The notes under the pieces are model-generated. The model had not been told where the DNA came from, ran no database searches, and worked only from the letters and a program-made list of their open reading frames with translations. The position numbers were made by a program, and so were the translations under genes. Shown here one piece after another: positions 39,301 through 51,958 of a DNA stretch of 64,000 nt; the first letter of the stretch is position 1; the number at the start of each line of letters is the position of its first letter. The stretch is from Batkoa obscura (lineage: Eukaryota > Entomophthoromycota > Entomophthoromycetes > Entomophthorales > Batkoaceae): NCBI GenBank assembly GCA_030770535.1, contig JASVEC010000015.1, positions 434,001-498,000 of the forward strand, in the 5' to 3' direction.

Positions 39301-41700
39301 GGAAGTCTAATGACGAAGTTGTGAGCACTGTTTTTTTAATGTTGTCATAGGATAAACATTAAGAGAAAAGTTTTAAAATTTGACAGTCTAAGGTTAAATG
39401 TGATCAGAAAACTTTTACATTAAAAAACAGTAATAAATTTCGGGTTAAGAAACTTAGTTTTCTATAAAGCTAATAAATCAAAGTCTAATAAGCTCAGGAT
39501 GTAAAAAAATGTCATAAAGGTGCTTGTTTAAGCAAAGAGGAAAGTAAGACATAGCACTAAAGAAAGAACTTAGGAGTATCCTCTTATTTTATTATTTTTT
39601 TCCACTTATTATTTGGCGTTGGAGCTGGATGATCTATTGGTTAAATTTTTAAAGGATATTTTATGTTAAATCCTTTAAGCATATATGAATTGAAAAATTA
39701 GCTTGTATGATAAAAATATAGCTTACATGCTTTAATGCTTAAACAGTATAGGCTATTTTTAAACAACTATATTTCATATTGTGCTCTTAGAGAATCGGTA
39801 AGGATAACCCGATCATAGTACTTAAGCTAAGTGTAAAATATATAGCGGTCATGCAAAATTAACAATATAACAATATTAATTCAAAACATTTTGAAGTTAT
39901 ATCAAGTAATAATGTTTTGAAAATCGTAAACTTACTATATATTTTTAAAATGATGTTCCGTGGATAACTAAATATATTTTTTGCAATGATAAAAGTTTGA
40001 ATAAAATCACAGCATAAAATTGACAAAGTGAAAATCTGTAGATAAAACCATATAGATATTAAATATATAGAAAATAATTTATGTTATGTGGCTATTAAAC
40101 AATTTTAATTTAATAGGATATGATATAAGTTATTATCCTATGGATAATCATTTGATACGTTACATAATAATTTTAATAATAGAATACTGTTAGAATTTAA
40201 ATAAATTATGATATAAAAAAGAGCACATATACATTTTACAAAAATTTAGATTACTTATATCTAAAAGTAATTTATTTAAAAACAAGTTATTAAAATCAAC
40301 AATCATATACAAAATATTAGCACTATTTTAGAAAATTCCAAAAAAAGTGTTATAATTGAATGTCAACCCAATATCATACATCATTGCAATATATGCTGTC
40401 AAGCTTAATCAATTTAGTTAACCATGTAATAAACTAAATTCTCGTTAACAACTAATCAATAAGTAAAGTTTTGATAAGTAGCAGTTTATTTATTGCAATT
40501 TATTTTGTAATATTTTATTTTCTTTAGAGAAATTAAAGCCTTTATAAGGCTTTTTATAGAAAGGAGATTGTAAGCGAAGACGATAGATTGTAGAGGAGGA
40601 TAATTGGTAATAAATGAGGATAATAGAAAAGTTTAAAAGTGGATTAGTTTTTTAATAAATCAAGAATGACAGAAGATTTAGACGAATATAAAATCAATGT
40701 TTGTATTATTATTTCGGGGTATTCTTTTAACTGCATTCATTTGTTCTTTAAATACTATTGAGTGTAAGGTTTAGTATAATTTTGGGCAAAAAAAATACTT
40801 GTATAATAATTAAAAGCTAATTTGAGCAACATAATGAATTTGAGTATTTAAACAGAATCAAAACATTATACTTTAGTATTAGCTTAATTTAAGAAATATA
40901 ACATACTGTTTGCATTTTTGAATACATTGGCCAAATATATCATAGCTTAAAGTTATTATCTGAATGCTTTTTACTTAGCCTTAATAGGTTGGTGTAGAAT
41001 TTAAAGCCAAAGAGTTTTTTTGTAAGGATAAATCCTGCCGCATTAAGCTTTTAGTTAAAATAAGCCAGAATATCACTAAAGTATTTGGAACCAATTACAT
41101 TACTGCAACCCTGTTGTGACCAAATTAATGTCCATTTAAGGATAAAATCCTATTAAAATCAGTTCAAAAATTATTGGTTAAGTCTTTAAAAAACAAGCAA
41201 ATAAATAGTTGGGTCTAAAAATTGTGCAAATTAGGTCGTAATAGGGTTGAAGCAGCTCTAATATTCCCCCTGTTCCGAAAAGACATCCGATTATCACTTA
41301 AGCCAACCAAAACTCTATCGGATTTAAAAAATGATTCCTAAACTATAATGACAAAATTTTGTATTTAGATTGGTATAGTTAAAAGTTTAATGACTAGATA
41401 AAAACCTGTAAGCATCAGGTTTAGTAAATATTTGTAAGATTAATTAATTGGACTTTTAGTAAATTTTAATTATACTAACTTAATTATAAATTTTTGTTAA
41501 AATGAAATTAGTTTTTAATATGTCGGATTCCAGATGATTTAGAAAATAGTTAGATGTTCTTTTTGGACAAAGGAAGTACAGTTTAACAACCACAACTCAA
41601 CAAGAATTAGTATGGCGGATTTTTTATAGTTTTCTCCGAAATGTAAAAAATATAAATTGGGTCAGAAAAAATCAAAAAATCAAAAATCAAAAATCAAAAA
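36317..41700. other. 5.4-kb region without recognisable genes
   Basis: The largest empty stretch in the window, between the divergent trihelix and P450 genes. No long frame, no palindromic MITE and no LTR copy was found. Some patches (about 38940-39560 and 41220-41330) are less AT-rich and could be remnants of coding DNA, but stop frequency there is what random AT-rich sequence gives. Confidence 0.55.
41665..41700 (+). repeat. ATCAAAAA tandem repeat in the P450 leader
   Basis: Four or five units of (A)ATCAAAAA directly abut the P450 start codon at 41701 and form the likely 5' UTR. Confidence 0.75.
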
Positions 41701-43648
41701 ATGCTGAAGTTATCTACATTGCTATTTTGTGCTGCAATAGCTGTTTTATCTTATTGGATTTATAATGTATGCATTTTGTTTACTATCTTTATAAATAATA
41801 ATGTCCTTCTAGGTGATATACAATCTATTTTTTAGTCCTTTAAGCAAAATCCCAGGGCCATTAATACACCAAATATTTCCTAGTTATTTTAGAATATTCA
41901 CTTTTAACGGAGATATGCACACATATATAAGAGATCTTCATGAAAAATATGGCGAAGCTGTGAGATTAAGTAATTAATCAACTGGTTTAGTATATTAAAG
42001 CTAATGTTTTTACCAGATTGGAATAGTGTATCGTTTTCATCCGATGAAGCAACAAAAGTAATATATTCTACTTATGCATTCCCGAAAAGTGGTTTCTATC
42101 ATGGATTTCAAGTTATTGGGGAAACGATTATCGGTACAATGTAATTAGTTATTGATTAAGATATTTAGGGTATTTACAAGTTTTTTAGGGATAAAGATTT
42201 TCATCGTCAAAGAGTAAATAGTCTATAAATATTATAAATTTAACAATTAAAGATAATTAGAAAAAAATCCTTGCCCCTAGTTTTTCGGATAAAGCTATAG
42301 GAAATATAGAATATTTAGTAAAAGAAAATGTAGATAACTTAGTAAACAAGGTTGGAGAAATGGCTTTAGAGAACAAAGATTTCGATTTTGGTTTATTGTT
42401 TCATTACTTTTCTTTTGTAACAATATATTTCATCCATATTGTTTGATACTAAATTGTATATTATTAGGATGTAATTGGGGATGTAGCTTATGGTAGATCT
42501 TTTGATATGATAAAAAACGGATATCACCCAGTTATTGGATGGATTAAAGATTTTTTCAGTAAAGTTGTTTTAGTAATTATTTATTTATTATACTATAAAA
42601 CGGTTATTAAAATTTAAGGTTGGTGTATTTCCGTTTTTAAAGAAATTCAAATTTGGCAGTCTTACTCAGCTTTATAAAGTAAATTACGAACTATTGAAAA
42701 TTAAAATGATTATCCTAAATTTTATTAGTTTTCCTACGAAGCTGTTAAAAATGCCAAAGAAAGTCCAGACAGGGTAACTGTCTTAAGTACTTTAATTACT
42801 GCTTCTGATCCAGATACTGGAAAGACTCTTAGTGAAAAAGAAATAGTAGAAGAATCCATTGTTCAACTGTAAAATCTTAGTTATCTCATCATAGTATGCT
42901 AATTAATTTATAGTGTCGCTGGTTCAGATACAACTTCTAATTCATTAACTTGGTAATTTAATTATAGCTAAAGCCAAATCATGTATTGAACAAATTGATT
43001 AGGACTTTTTATCTCTTATCAAAGCACCCCGAAATTTACAACAAGTTAAAGATAGAATTGATTGAGAAATTCCCAAACGAAGATACTATAGACTATAATA
43101 GTTGTAAAGAATGTGTTTATCTTAAAGCTGTTATTTATGAAAGTATGAGAATTTTACCAGCTGTTTCTGGGAATTTGCCAAGGTACGCCCCAAAAGGTGG
43201 AAAAGTGGTCAATGGCTATTTTATTCCTGAAAACGTAATTCACTTTGGTATATGATTGGATGTCTTCTAATTTTTTATAGACCATTGTCTCTTCAAGTGT
43301 ACTTGCTCTTCATTATAACACTAAATATTGGAAAGATCCTGAAGTATTTAACCCTGGTAGATGGATTGATGAAAATGGTGAATTTAAATCTCACAAATAT
43401 TTTATGCCATTTTTAATTGGTCCAAGAGCGTGTTTAGGTAGAAGGTAATAATATAAATGATTGCAACTACTTGTATATAATTAAATTAATCTTTTTATAG
43501 CTTGGCTTGGATGGAGCTTTATTTGGCTACCGCTTCACTGGCTAGAAACTTTAGCTTCAAATTAAAGGATGAGAGCGACGTAAAATCTAAATTGCGTATT
43601 GTTACCACTCCAGTCAAGTCTATCAACATGTTTGCATTTAAATATTGA
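41701..43648 (+). CDS. Cytochrome P450 monooxygenase
   Basis: Membrane-anchored haem-thiolate monooxygenase, about a dozen exons. The N-terminus MLKLSTLLFCAAIAVLSYWI is an ER signal anchor, followed by the proline hinge (SKIPGPLIHQ). Further landmarks: the helix-I oxygen-binding motif VAGSDTTSNSLTW, the ExxR motif (ESMRILPA), a PERF-like NPGRWID, and the haem loop FLIGPRACLGRRSLAWMEL with the cysteine ligand. In the intron near 43240 the donor GTAATTCAC is preferred because it yields IPENTIVSSSVLALHYN, the family pattern; a later GT would break the frame. All catalytic landmarks are intact. Clan and substrate cannot be assigned by eye; no biosynthetic cluster surrounds it. Confidence 0.92.
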
Positions 43649-45473
43649 TTAAATGGTTTAAATCAATCCTTTTTATATATTTTATTATACAATAAATGTA
43701 TTGCATAGAGTCCTTTGGCTTCTCTATAGTTAATTGTTAGACAAGTACTGAATATATAACCTATCTTTGAAGCTCTTATGTAAAGACTATGCAGTAACTG
43801 TTTATAAGGGTGGTTTTATTTGTACTTCAAATCGAAACCATATTTTTAGCTTAAAAATGAATGAAATCCACTATGGGCAAACTATCTTATATATAAATTG
43901 GTTAGTATGTCTATAAATTATTTTAAACAATTTACATTATAGCTATAATATATAGTTTATTTTCAAATCTCAGTATTTTTTAGTCCCAATGTCTTCGACA
44001 TCATATTTTTATTTAGTATAAAAGATAATCAATAAGGCCAAAACAAGAGTCAAAAAGGGAAGACTTTCAACCAAAGTTTAATGAGTGGGATACAGGAGGA
44101 CTGTAACTATTTGTGGTGCTAAAAATAGCGATAAAAGACTTGTGTGATTTGATAAAATAAACTTAAATATTTAATACAACATTTCATTTATGAAGGAGCT
44201 AAATTAAGATAAAATTAGAAAATCTGACAGAGGTAAAGGATTCATGACTAGCTTGTATTCCGTGTATGCCGCCACAAGGGTAAGAAAAGCTGTCTCTTTA
44301 GGACAGCTACTTAATATTTGAGAGACAGAATTCGTTTTATTAAAGCATTACTTATTAGTTTGATATATTTTTTATTGAATATTGTAAAAGTTTAATGTCC
44401 TTTTAATTTTTAAGAAAAGTTTTTTTGATAAACAAATCTTGAACAAGCTAAAGTTAATAGTTTAGAAGTGTTCAACTAAATAAATATATTTGTCTTCTAC
44501 TTCAATATTAAAAAAAAACATTGCTGTATTCAAACGTAGTTTAATACTAAAAATTATAAGAGCACATTACTTAATGGATTTTTATTTAAATTTTTATAAA
44601 ATTAAAATAAAAAATAGAAATTGGGTGTTATTCAATAAATATAATCATAAAGGTAGTTTATAAAAAATAATGATATGATCAATATAAACTAGGACCAGCA
44701 CTATACATCTGTATAGTAAATAGCATAACTATATTTAGGAATGATTATTATGTGATGTTTGTTTAAAGGTATATTATTCATTGCTATATAATCTCTATTT
44801 AACTGTAAAAAATAGAAGAATATAGAAGCTACTAAAAGCAGATAGACTAATCAAATATTTATATTTTTATATTTTGTAAGCCCGAGGTTAGCCCTGTATC
44901 ATTAAGTCTGCTCAATTATTCGAAAAAGTATAAACTTTCTGAACTTGGCCTTTGTTTTACTAGAGTTTATTCACTGGCTTCCAAGTCTCTTAAACTGGCT
45001 GACTTAAATATTCATTTATGTTACAAACAAAACACTTAGTTTATATCTTTCAAGAGAAAAAAAAGTAACCATTTCAAAAATTGAAAAAGCAAAACCTTTT
45101 TGTAACCAAAAGCCAAGAGACTCGATACTTACTCTCTTGATAAAGTTTAATAATAGAGAACAAGTGGAAAATAGTGGATAGTGATTAATCCTTTGCGGAA
45201 AATGAGCTGTTAAATTATTGATATCTTGTGTAAGTTAGTATTGCGAGCTACCTTTTAAAAAGTTAAAACTGTAAAAGATTTCTCAATTTTGGTTCAACCA
45301 ATAATATTTCTACATTCTAAAGTGTAATAAAGCAATAAAAAGTAAATTGTTTTAGCGACTAAAATTAGTATGAGATGAAATTAGGGAGGTGATTTGAACT
45401 TGGAAATTATATTCTGAAACTTATTTTTTTATATTGATAAGGATAGGAAGGGAATAAAAAAACACGAAGCAAA
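43649..45473. other. Non-coding region between P450 and unknown gene
   Basis: About 1.8 kb. Contains a 7-bp-stem hairpin (44288-44308), a short coding-like fragment near 44060-44104 (reads FNEWDTGGL then stop, resembling a motif of the next gene), and a GGTGCTAAAAAT block (44119 area) recurring near 51655. Nothing else seen. Confidence 0.5.
44288..44308 (+). repeat. Small perfect hairpin
   Basis: AGCTGTC and GACAGCT form a 7-bp stem around a 7-base loop, noticeably G+C-richer than the surroundings. Role unknown; could be chance. Confidence 0.4.
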
Positions 45474-46177
45474 ATGAGAGATGGAGAAAGAATTAATGAA
45501 TGGACTCGTAGCTTAGACTGTGATAAAGAAGTAGAATATTATGATTATTCAGAGGGTAAAAATGGGTATATAAAATATTCTATTGAAATAGCTAATACTA
45601 ATAATGGTATTTAAATTTAAATTAACTGGTAAATAATGACTAATAGGATTGAATAGATTCAAGGCAACACCAACACGATAATGAACCAATAATTTTAAGA
45701 AAAGAATGCAATATTAAAAAATGGGATACTGGTGGTTATGATAGTGATGTGGAGTATATCAATGAGATTAGCGAGGAAGAGTATATTGGTAAACCTAAGC
45801 CTTCACTAATAAATAATAGAAATAGTGGATACAGAAACAGTAGGAATAATCGCACAGATAGAAATACCAATTCTAATAGGAATTTTATTAATGAAAGAAA
45901 TGAATACGAGTATAATAGAGATAATCATTCTAATAGAAGTTTTATTCATGAAGAATTGGATGAAATCATACCGAAATTTGAAAGGATGCAAGTAAATCAA
46001 GAATTTAATTCAAACTGGCGTGATCATTTCCCAGCACCTCAAAGAAGGTACCCAGATGAAGAAACTAAGAGGGAATGGGCAGAATTGAAAAGAAATGCAA
46101 TAAAAACAGAAGTCAAGAAGAAAGATGTACTATGGGACAAATATGATTTATTAGATACCGATACTTTTACGTTTTAG
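45474..46177 (+). CDS. Unknown Asn/Arg-rich acidic protein
   Basis: Two exons, 45474-45555 and 45657-46177, give 200 residues in perfect frame. No family was recognised. The N-terminal third has two related segments, INEWTRSLDCDKEVEYYDYSE-like (about 8-27) and IKKWDTGGYDSDVEYINEISE-like (about 48-68), i.e. an internal repeat W-x3-x-D-x(D)-VEY. The middle (about 80-125) is an Asn/Arg/Ser low-complexity stretch. The C-terminus is charged and probably helical (DEETKREWAELKRN), ending LLDTDTFTF. There is no signal peptide or membrane segment, so it is probably cytosolic or nuclear. Its stop lies 9 bp from the stop of the convergent OAR1-like gene. Confidence 0.7.
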
Positions 46178-46186
46178 AAAAAAGGT

Positions 46187-47303
<1,117 letters not shown>

Positions 47304-48702
47304 TTGAAATTTAACTCAAGTTTTATTCTTTAATAGCATAAATATTTGTTAAAACAAATACCTAGAAACTGTCATCTAATACATAAAGCGTGCCCTGTAT
47401 ATTTGTAATAATATTATAAATTTTTTACTATGGTTTTTACGACATCTTATTTGGAACTAGATAACAAAAATGAATTAAATTTATTGCTGTAGAATTTCAA
47501 TAAATCTCAAATATATTCACTACTTTCAATTATTAATTTTACATTTACAAACTAAAATTTAATCAATTTATTAAAAAAATTTGTTCATTTTACAGAAAAA
47601 ATAGCCATTTATCTAAAGTTTAGATAATTTTATGTACAAATAGGGAAATTTCAGGCTCACTTTTACTTTAAAGTGTATAAAAATGAATCAAAATGAATAA
47701 ATTTTTTTTGTAAAATGAACAATCTTTTTAATAAATTGATTAAATTTTATTTTATAAATGTAAAATTAATGTGAAAAAGTATATCTTTTAAATTTTGCAA
47801 GGGCTTTTAAAAAGGACTTGAGCATTAAATAGTAGTATAGTATTGAAAACAGGTATATTTTCGAATAATATCGAGCTGTCTTTATCGTCATATAGTAATT
47901 CAAATGTTTTATTTGAAGTTAAAATGATTAAAACTTAAAGATGTTATAAAAGAAGCTATCTATTTTTAAGGACAAAAAAAGAGATAACGAGCCCAGCCCT
48001 GTATTGCAATAATAATAAAATGATTTAAAATAGCTACTATTTAACTTTCTATCTTTACTGATATTTTATAACGTCTATTATTTAACCACATACTTACAAA
48101 CAAGTGGGGTAATAAAGGAGTAAAACTTTTACAAATACGTTATAATTAACTATTTAAAAAACCTTAAATTATGGTTTAATAAACAAATCTAAAAAGATAT
48201 AAGCACCTTATCTGAAATAATTTTTAAACCAAAATGGCTTTGTTGATGTTACAACTATTATGATTTTTTGAACCTTGATTTTTTGCATTATTTTTTAGCT
48301 ATATCATTTGTATTATTGATAATATAAAACTTTAAAATATCAGTTACCAATTAGAACGATTAATTGATTGTATTAAACAATTAAGATCAATGAATATAAA
48401 TAATTTTACCTCAGATCATTTTGTAATCTAATTTCAAAATGTTGATTTCAGGTATAATAAAACAATCTCATAAATGTGACTTCTAATTTATACATAGCTA
48501 AAGAATAACAAATTCCCATGTCTGAAAGTCAATATTTTAAATCTAACCCACTACTTTAAAATAAGATGAATTTATTGAATACTCAAAGCACAAAATAATG
48601 TAGTGATGTCGTTTCAGTAATAAAGATTATAAAAGTTAGACAATCAAATAGATATAAGCTTCAGAGATTAGAACAGGCAAGCGAAAGGTTGATTTTTGAA
48701 AT
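47304..48702. other. Non-coding region with a long hairpin
   Basis: No gene seen. It holds the roughly 70-bp inverted repeat at 47533-47769, described separately. Confidence 0.55.
47533..47769. repeat. Long inverted repeat (hairpin, about 70-bp arms)
   Basis: Arms 47533-47601 and 47701-47769 are nearly perfect reverse complements over about 69 bases (for example AATTTAATCAATTTATTAAA against TTTAATAAATTGATTAAATT), with about 100 bases between. Weaker pairing extends to about 47521 and 47781. The loop itself holds a perfect ATCTAAAGTTTAGAT palindrome. No relation to the 107-bp MITE. It may be a foldback or MITE-type element, or a hairpin-RNA source. Confidence 0.85.
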
Positions 48703-49314
48703 TTAAACAGAAAGGAGAGAAAGACATGGTTTAACGTCAAATCCAAATGCATTTTCAATATCTCCTTCTGGTTGTTTGAATTCGAGTTTGACTTGACACC
48801 CTTTATCGTTAAAATAGTCATCATTCCACCATTTGATAACTCTTTCAGCCTGATCAAGCTGAGAAGGTTCATGGGATCCAAAACATACTACTTCTCTGTC
48901 TCCCTCGCTAAAAGAAAGTCCGCGACGGCGTCGAACAGATTGTGGATCTTTCCATTTTGGAATCTCACTTAACGCTGCGTTGAGAGCTGAAATAAACTTA
49001 TTCCAAAATGCTTCTGGGATATCAAAGTCTTTTAATAAACTTTCTTGGTAATCGTAACTGAGGCCTGGTACAGCAAATGTTGTTGACTATAAATGATATT
49101 AATACTAAACCTATAGAATAATTTAAGGACTTACTTTTCTACGATTAAAATCAGGACGCCTAGGTAACTCTGGAGAAACAATGTCTTCCATTTCAGGCTC
49201 CTCGCAAAAAGATTGGTTTGCTGACCACACTTTAATGGGACGAGTAGATTCTGTTGCATAAGAATTAGAACGTTGTGGTACTGGCATGGCTGAGCTCATA
49301 GTCAAGGGTAGCAA
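48703..49314 (-). CDS. Unknown protein, 187 residues
   Basis: Two exons, 49135-49314 and 48703-49086, joined in frame by GTAAGTCC...TTTATAG. No family was recognised. The N-terminal 60 residues are Ser/Pro/Glu-rich and probably disordered. The C-terminal 128 look folded, with Trp-rich conserved-looking segments (IPEAFWNKFISALNAALSEI, VRRRRGLSFSEGDREVVCFG, ERVIKWWNDDYFNDKG). The Arg-rich VRRRRG patch could bind nucleic acid or act as a localisation signal. Translation may begin at the first Met or at the MSSAMPVP five codons later. Base composition is richer in G+C than in neighbouring intergenic DNA, supporting a real gene. Confidence 0.7.
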
Positions 49315-50702
49315 TAATAATACAAATAGATTTAAAGAATATTAACGGTTTGCTTAATAAAATATTCGGAATAACTCCTGTTGAAATTTGTTTAATGGTC
49401 TATAAAATATAGGATTTGAAAAAGTGGCTCTGAAAGTAAATAATGATAAAAAGAAAGAAGCAAATAAATTTAAGTGATTTGATTTAAGTTTATATTGGTT
49501 TATTTGATGACTAGTCGCTGTGTCACATGCCTGTGATTTCCCAAACCAGGTTTTTATTAAAATTATGCTTAGTTAATGCTATATAATCCAAACCAATCAT
49601 AGTTTATTTATACAATAAAAATGATATTGTTTGTGTAGCCAAGCTTTTATTCTACCTCATCACTCTAAGTTTTTGATGTTTATTGTAGTTTATTAAGAAA
49701 AAACTAATATAACAACCACACCAAAGTTAATTGTGTAGTGTGTTATCCTGAATAAAGAAGTAACATTTTAACAGATAATTGTTTCAAGTATTGGCTGAAT
49801 AATAAAATGCATGAAATTCAATAAACATTCTTTGTTACATCTTCTTTCATAAAATGAATATCTAATAAAATTATCATGTATAAAATTACACTAAGAACCT
49901 TTATAAGAATTATATTCATTTTCTCACATTTAAGACATTTAATATGCACTTATTAATAGGGTTAGATCGTAAGGTATTGCTATTTTTATTCGACACTCAT
50001 TAGAGTTAAGCTTTTGTATGGGACTTCAAAATCAAGTTATCATAAACTGAACATTTATTTATCCTCAGATAAAAGTGTATGTTCAAAATAAAAGCCATAT
50101 AAAAAAATCAAGTAGATTATCATCAATAAGGTTGCTATTTCAACTAAGCAATTTAGCAAAATTATATTATAATGAATTCAAATTACTATGTAACGGAACT
50201 TATTTGTCATAAGCAACTATTTTAAAGATTCCAGAATAAAGTGGGCTTTAAATGTTGCTATTTTTTAACATTTAATTTAACAATTTTTATTGTGTAAAAT
50301 AGGATTGATCAAGGGAACCCTTTGTTTCTAATAGTATGGGGTAAATGGGATAGTGCATTTATTGCAAATTATGCCTAAAAACAAGGACAGTTTTTTATTT
50401 GAAGTTCAAACTAAAGGTCATAAGTTAGCAGTTTACATTCAAAAATAGCAACTTTGATATTGAGGTTTAGATTGAGGAGGGGATATTGGGTCTAAAGTGT
50501 GGATTTAACCATCAAAAGCTCAAATATAGCAACTTTCAAAAATATGCTCTGAAGTAGCAACCTCCAGTAGTAGTAGAATGAGGCAAGATTTAAGTGGATG
50601 GCAGTAACAAAAATTACCATCATCAAATTAAAATTCAGACTACGCAATGGCTTAAAGTAATACAGAACAATGAAAGCAGTTTATTTTTAAAATTTAATTC
50701 AA
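49315..50702. other. Non-coding region upstream of the macro-domain gene
   Basis: No gene seen. A (G)TTGCTATTT / AAATAGCAAC motif recurs about five times between 50131 and 50562, in both orientations, within 600 bp of the macro gene's ATG. Confidence 0.5.
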
Positions 50703-51530
50703 ATGGAAAAAATATTTAGTATTAATCAAATTCCAACATGGGGCTATGACTCTTTAGTCTATAACGAAGCTAGAAATAATGGACTTGATAGCAATCAATG
50801 TAAGAGCCAATCAAGTAATGGATACGAAAGTAGTTCAAGTAATTCTTCCTCAGATGTAGATGACGAAGAAGAGTTAAATGAGAGTCAGCTTTTTACTGAA
50901 GGCCGTCAAGGTTCCAGTAACACGATATATAATGTCACATTGCCTTTTAAAAAATACAATTATGAGCCCGATTTTTATATTAATTCTAAAGTGTCAATAT
51001 GGAAAGGAGATATAACAAAATTGAACGTGGATGTTATTGTAAACGCAACTACTTTTAAGATATTACACGGGTATGGTGTCACTAAGGCCATCGTTGACGC
51101 TGGAGGACCAGAATTTGTTGCTGAATGTAAATTGATTGGGGGTTGTGGAGTTGGGGACGTTTGCATTACTAAAGGGTATAGATTACCGGCAAAACATGTC
51201 ATACATACTGTTGGTCCAGCATACCAAATTAACGATAAGTTGAAATCTTGTTATGTTAAAAGCTTGGAACTTGCTTCTAGCTTAGACCCTCCAGTAAGCT
51301 CAATTGCTTTTCCATGTATATCTACAGGCATCAATCGATTCCCTAATTTATCCGCAGCTAATATAGCTTTGAATTCGGTTTCTTCTTGGTTAAGAACTCA
51401 TCCAGAAACTAGCATTAAGAGAGTAATATTTTGTACCTATTTAAAAACAGACCAAGAAATTTATTATGATCGAATTTCAACTTATTTTCCGGTTACTCTG
51501 CCAAAGTTTGGTACCTTTGCTTTTCATTAA
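50703..51530 (+). CDS. Macro-domain protein with altered active site
   Basis: 275 residues, single exon. Residues 1-95 are Ser/Asn/Asp/Glu-rich and probably disordered. About 96-265 form a MacroD-type ADP-ribose-binding macro domain: VSIWKGDITKLNVDVIVNA, then AGGPEFVAECK, CGVGDVCITKGYRLPAKHVI then HTVGP, and FPCISTGINRFPN. Two catalytic landmarks of MacroD hydrolases are changed. The NAAN motif reads NATT, and the GGGGVDGxIH loop reads HGYGVTKAIV, losing the catalytic Asp and the His. The phosphate-binding STGI loop is kept. From family knowledge, the protein may still bind ADP-ribose or a related nucleotide but probably lacks the usual mono-ADP-ribosyl hydrolase activity. No other domain is visible. 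Confidence 0.88.
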   Translation: MEKIFSINQIPTWGYDSLVYNEARNNGLDSNQCKSQSSNGYESSSSNSSSDVDDEEELNESQLFTEGRQGSSNTIYNVTLPFKKYNYEPDFYINSKVSIWKGDITKLNVDVIVNATTFKILHGYGVTKAIVDAGGPEFVAECKLIGGCGVGDVCITKGYRLPAKHVIHTVGPAYQINDKLKSCYVKSLELASSLDPPVSSIAFPCISTGINRFPNLSAANIALNSVSSWLRTHPETSIKRVIFCTYLKTDQEIYYDRISTYFPVTLPKFGTFAFH

Positions 51531-51958
51531 TATTTATTTCCTTATATAAATATGGTTCCGTATTATAACCTTAAAATTAGTAGCTGTTTTTAGTTTTACT
51601 TTGATTAACTATGAACTTTAATTTTAATACTAGAAATAATAAAAGTAAAGAGGCGGTGCTAAAAATGCGATCACAAAAGTACTGAGATCTTGTGTAGCAT
51701 GATGTTATAACCTTAAAGCTTATAGAATTAAGTTTATATATTTACAAAGTTTTTAATATCTTTTGTCTATAAAGCTTTAACTATTTTAAAAAGCTTATTT
51801 TACTATTATTTGATAGATATCAAAGTATTGTTTTTAGTTATAAGATATTAATATTATTAGATTGTAGAATGTTTAATGTCCTAACGTTATTACGATTTGA
51901 TGTATTTCTTATCTACATATAACATTTTTATTAAAATATCTATTAAATTAACTTTATT
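51531..51958. other. Intergenic, macro gene to secreted protein (convergent)
   Basis: AT-rich 3' flanks of two convergent genes. Holds GGTGCTAAAAATGCGATCAC at about 51655, similar to a block near 44119. Confidence 0.5.

Noticed and set aside
38940-39560. Possible decayed gene in the 5.4-kb empty stretch
   Set aside because: One frame gives protein-like strings if stops are ignored, but stop frequency equals that expected at random in such AT-rich DNA.
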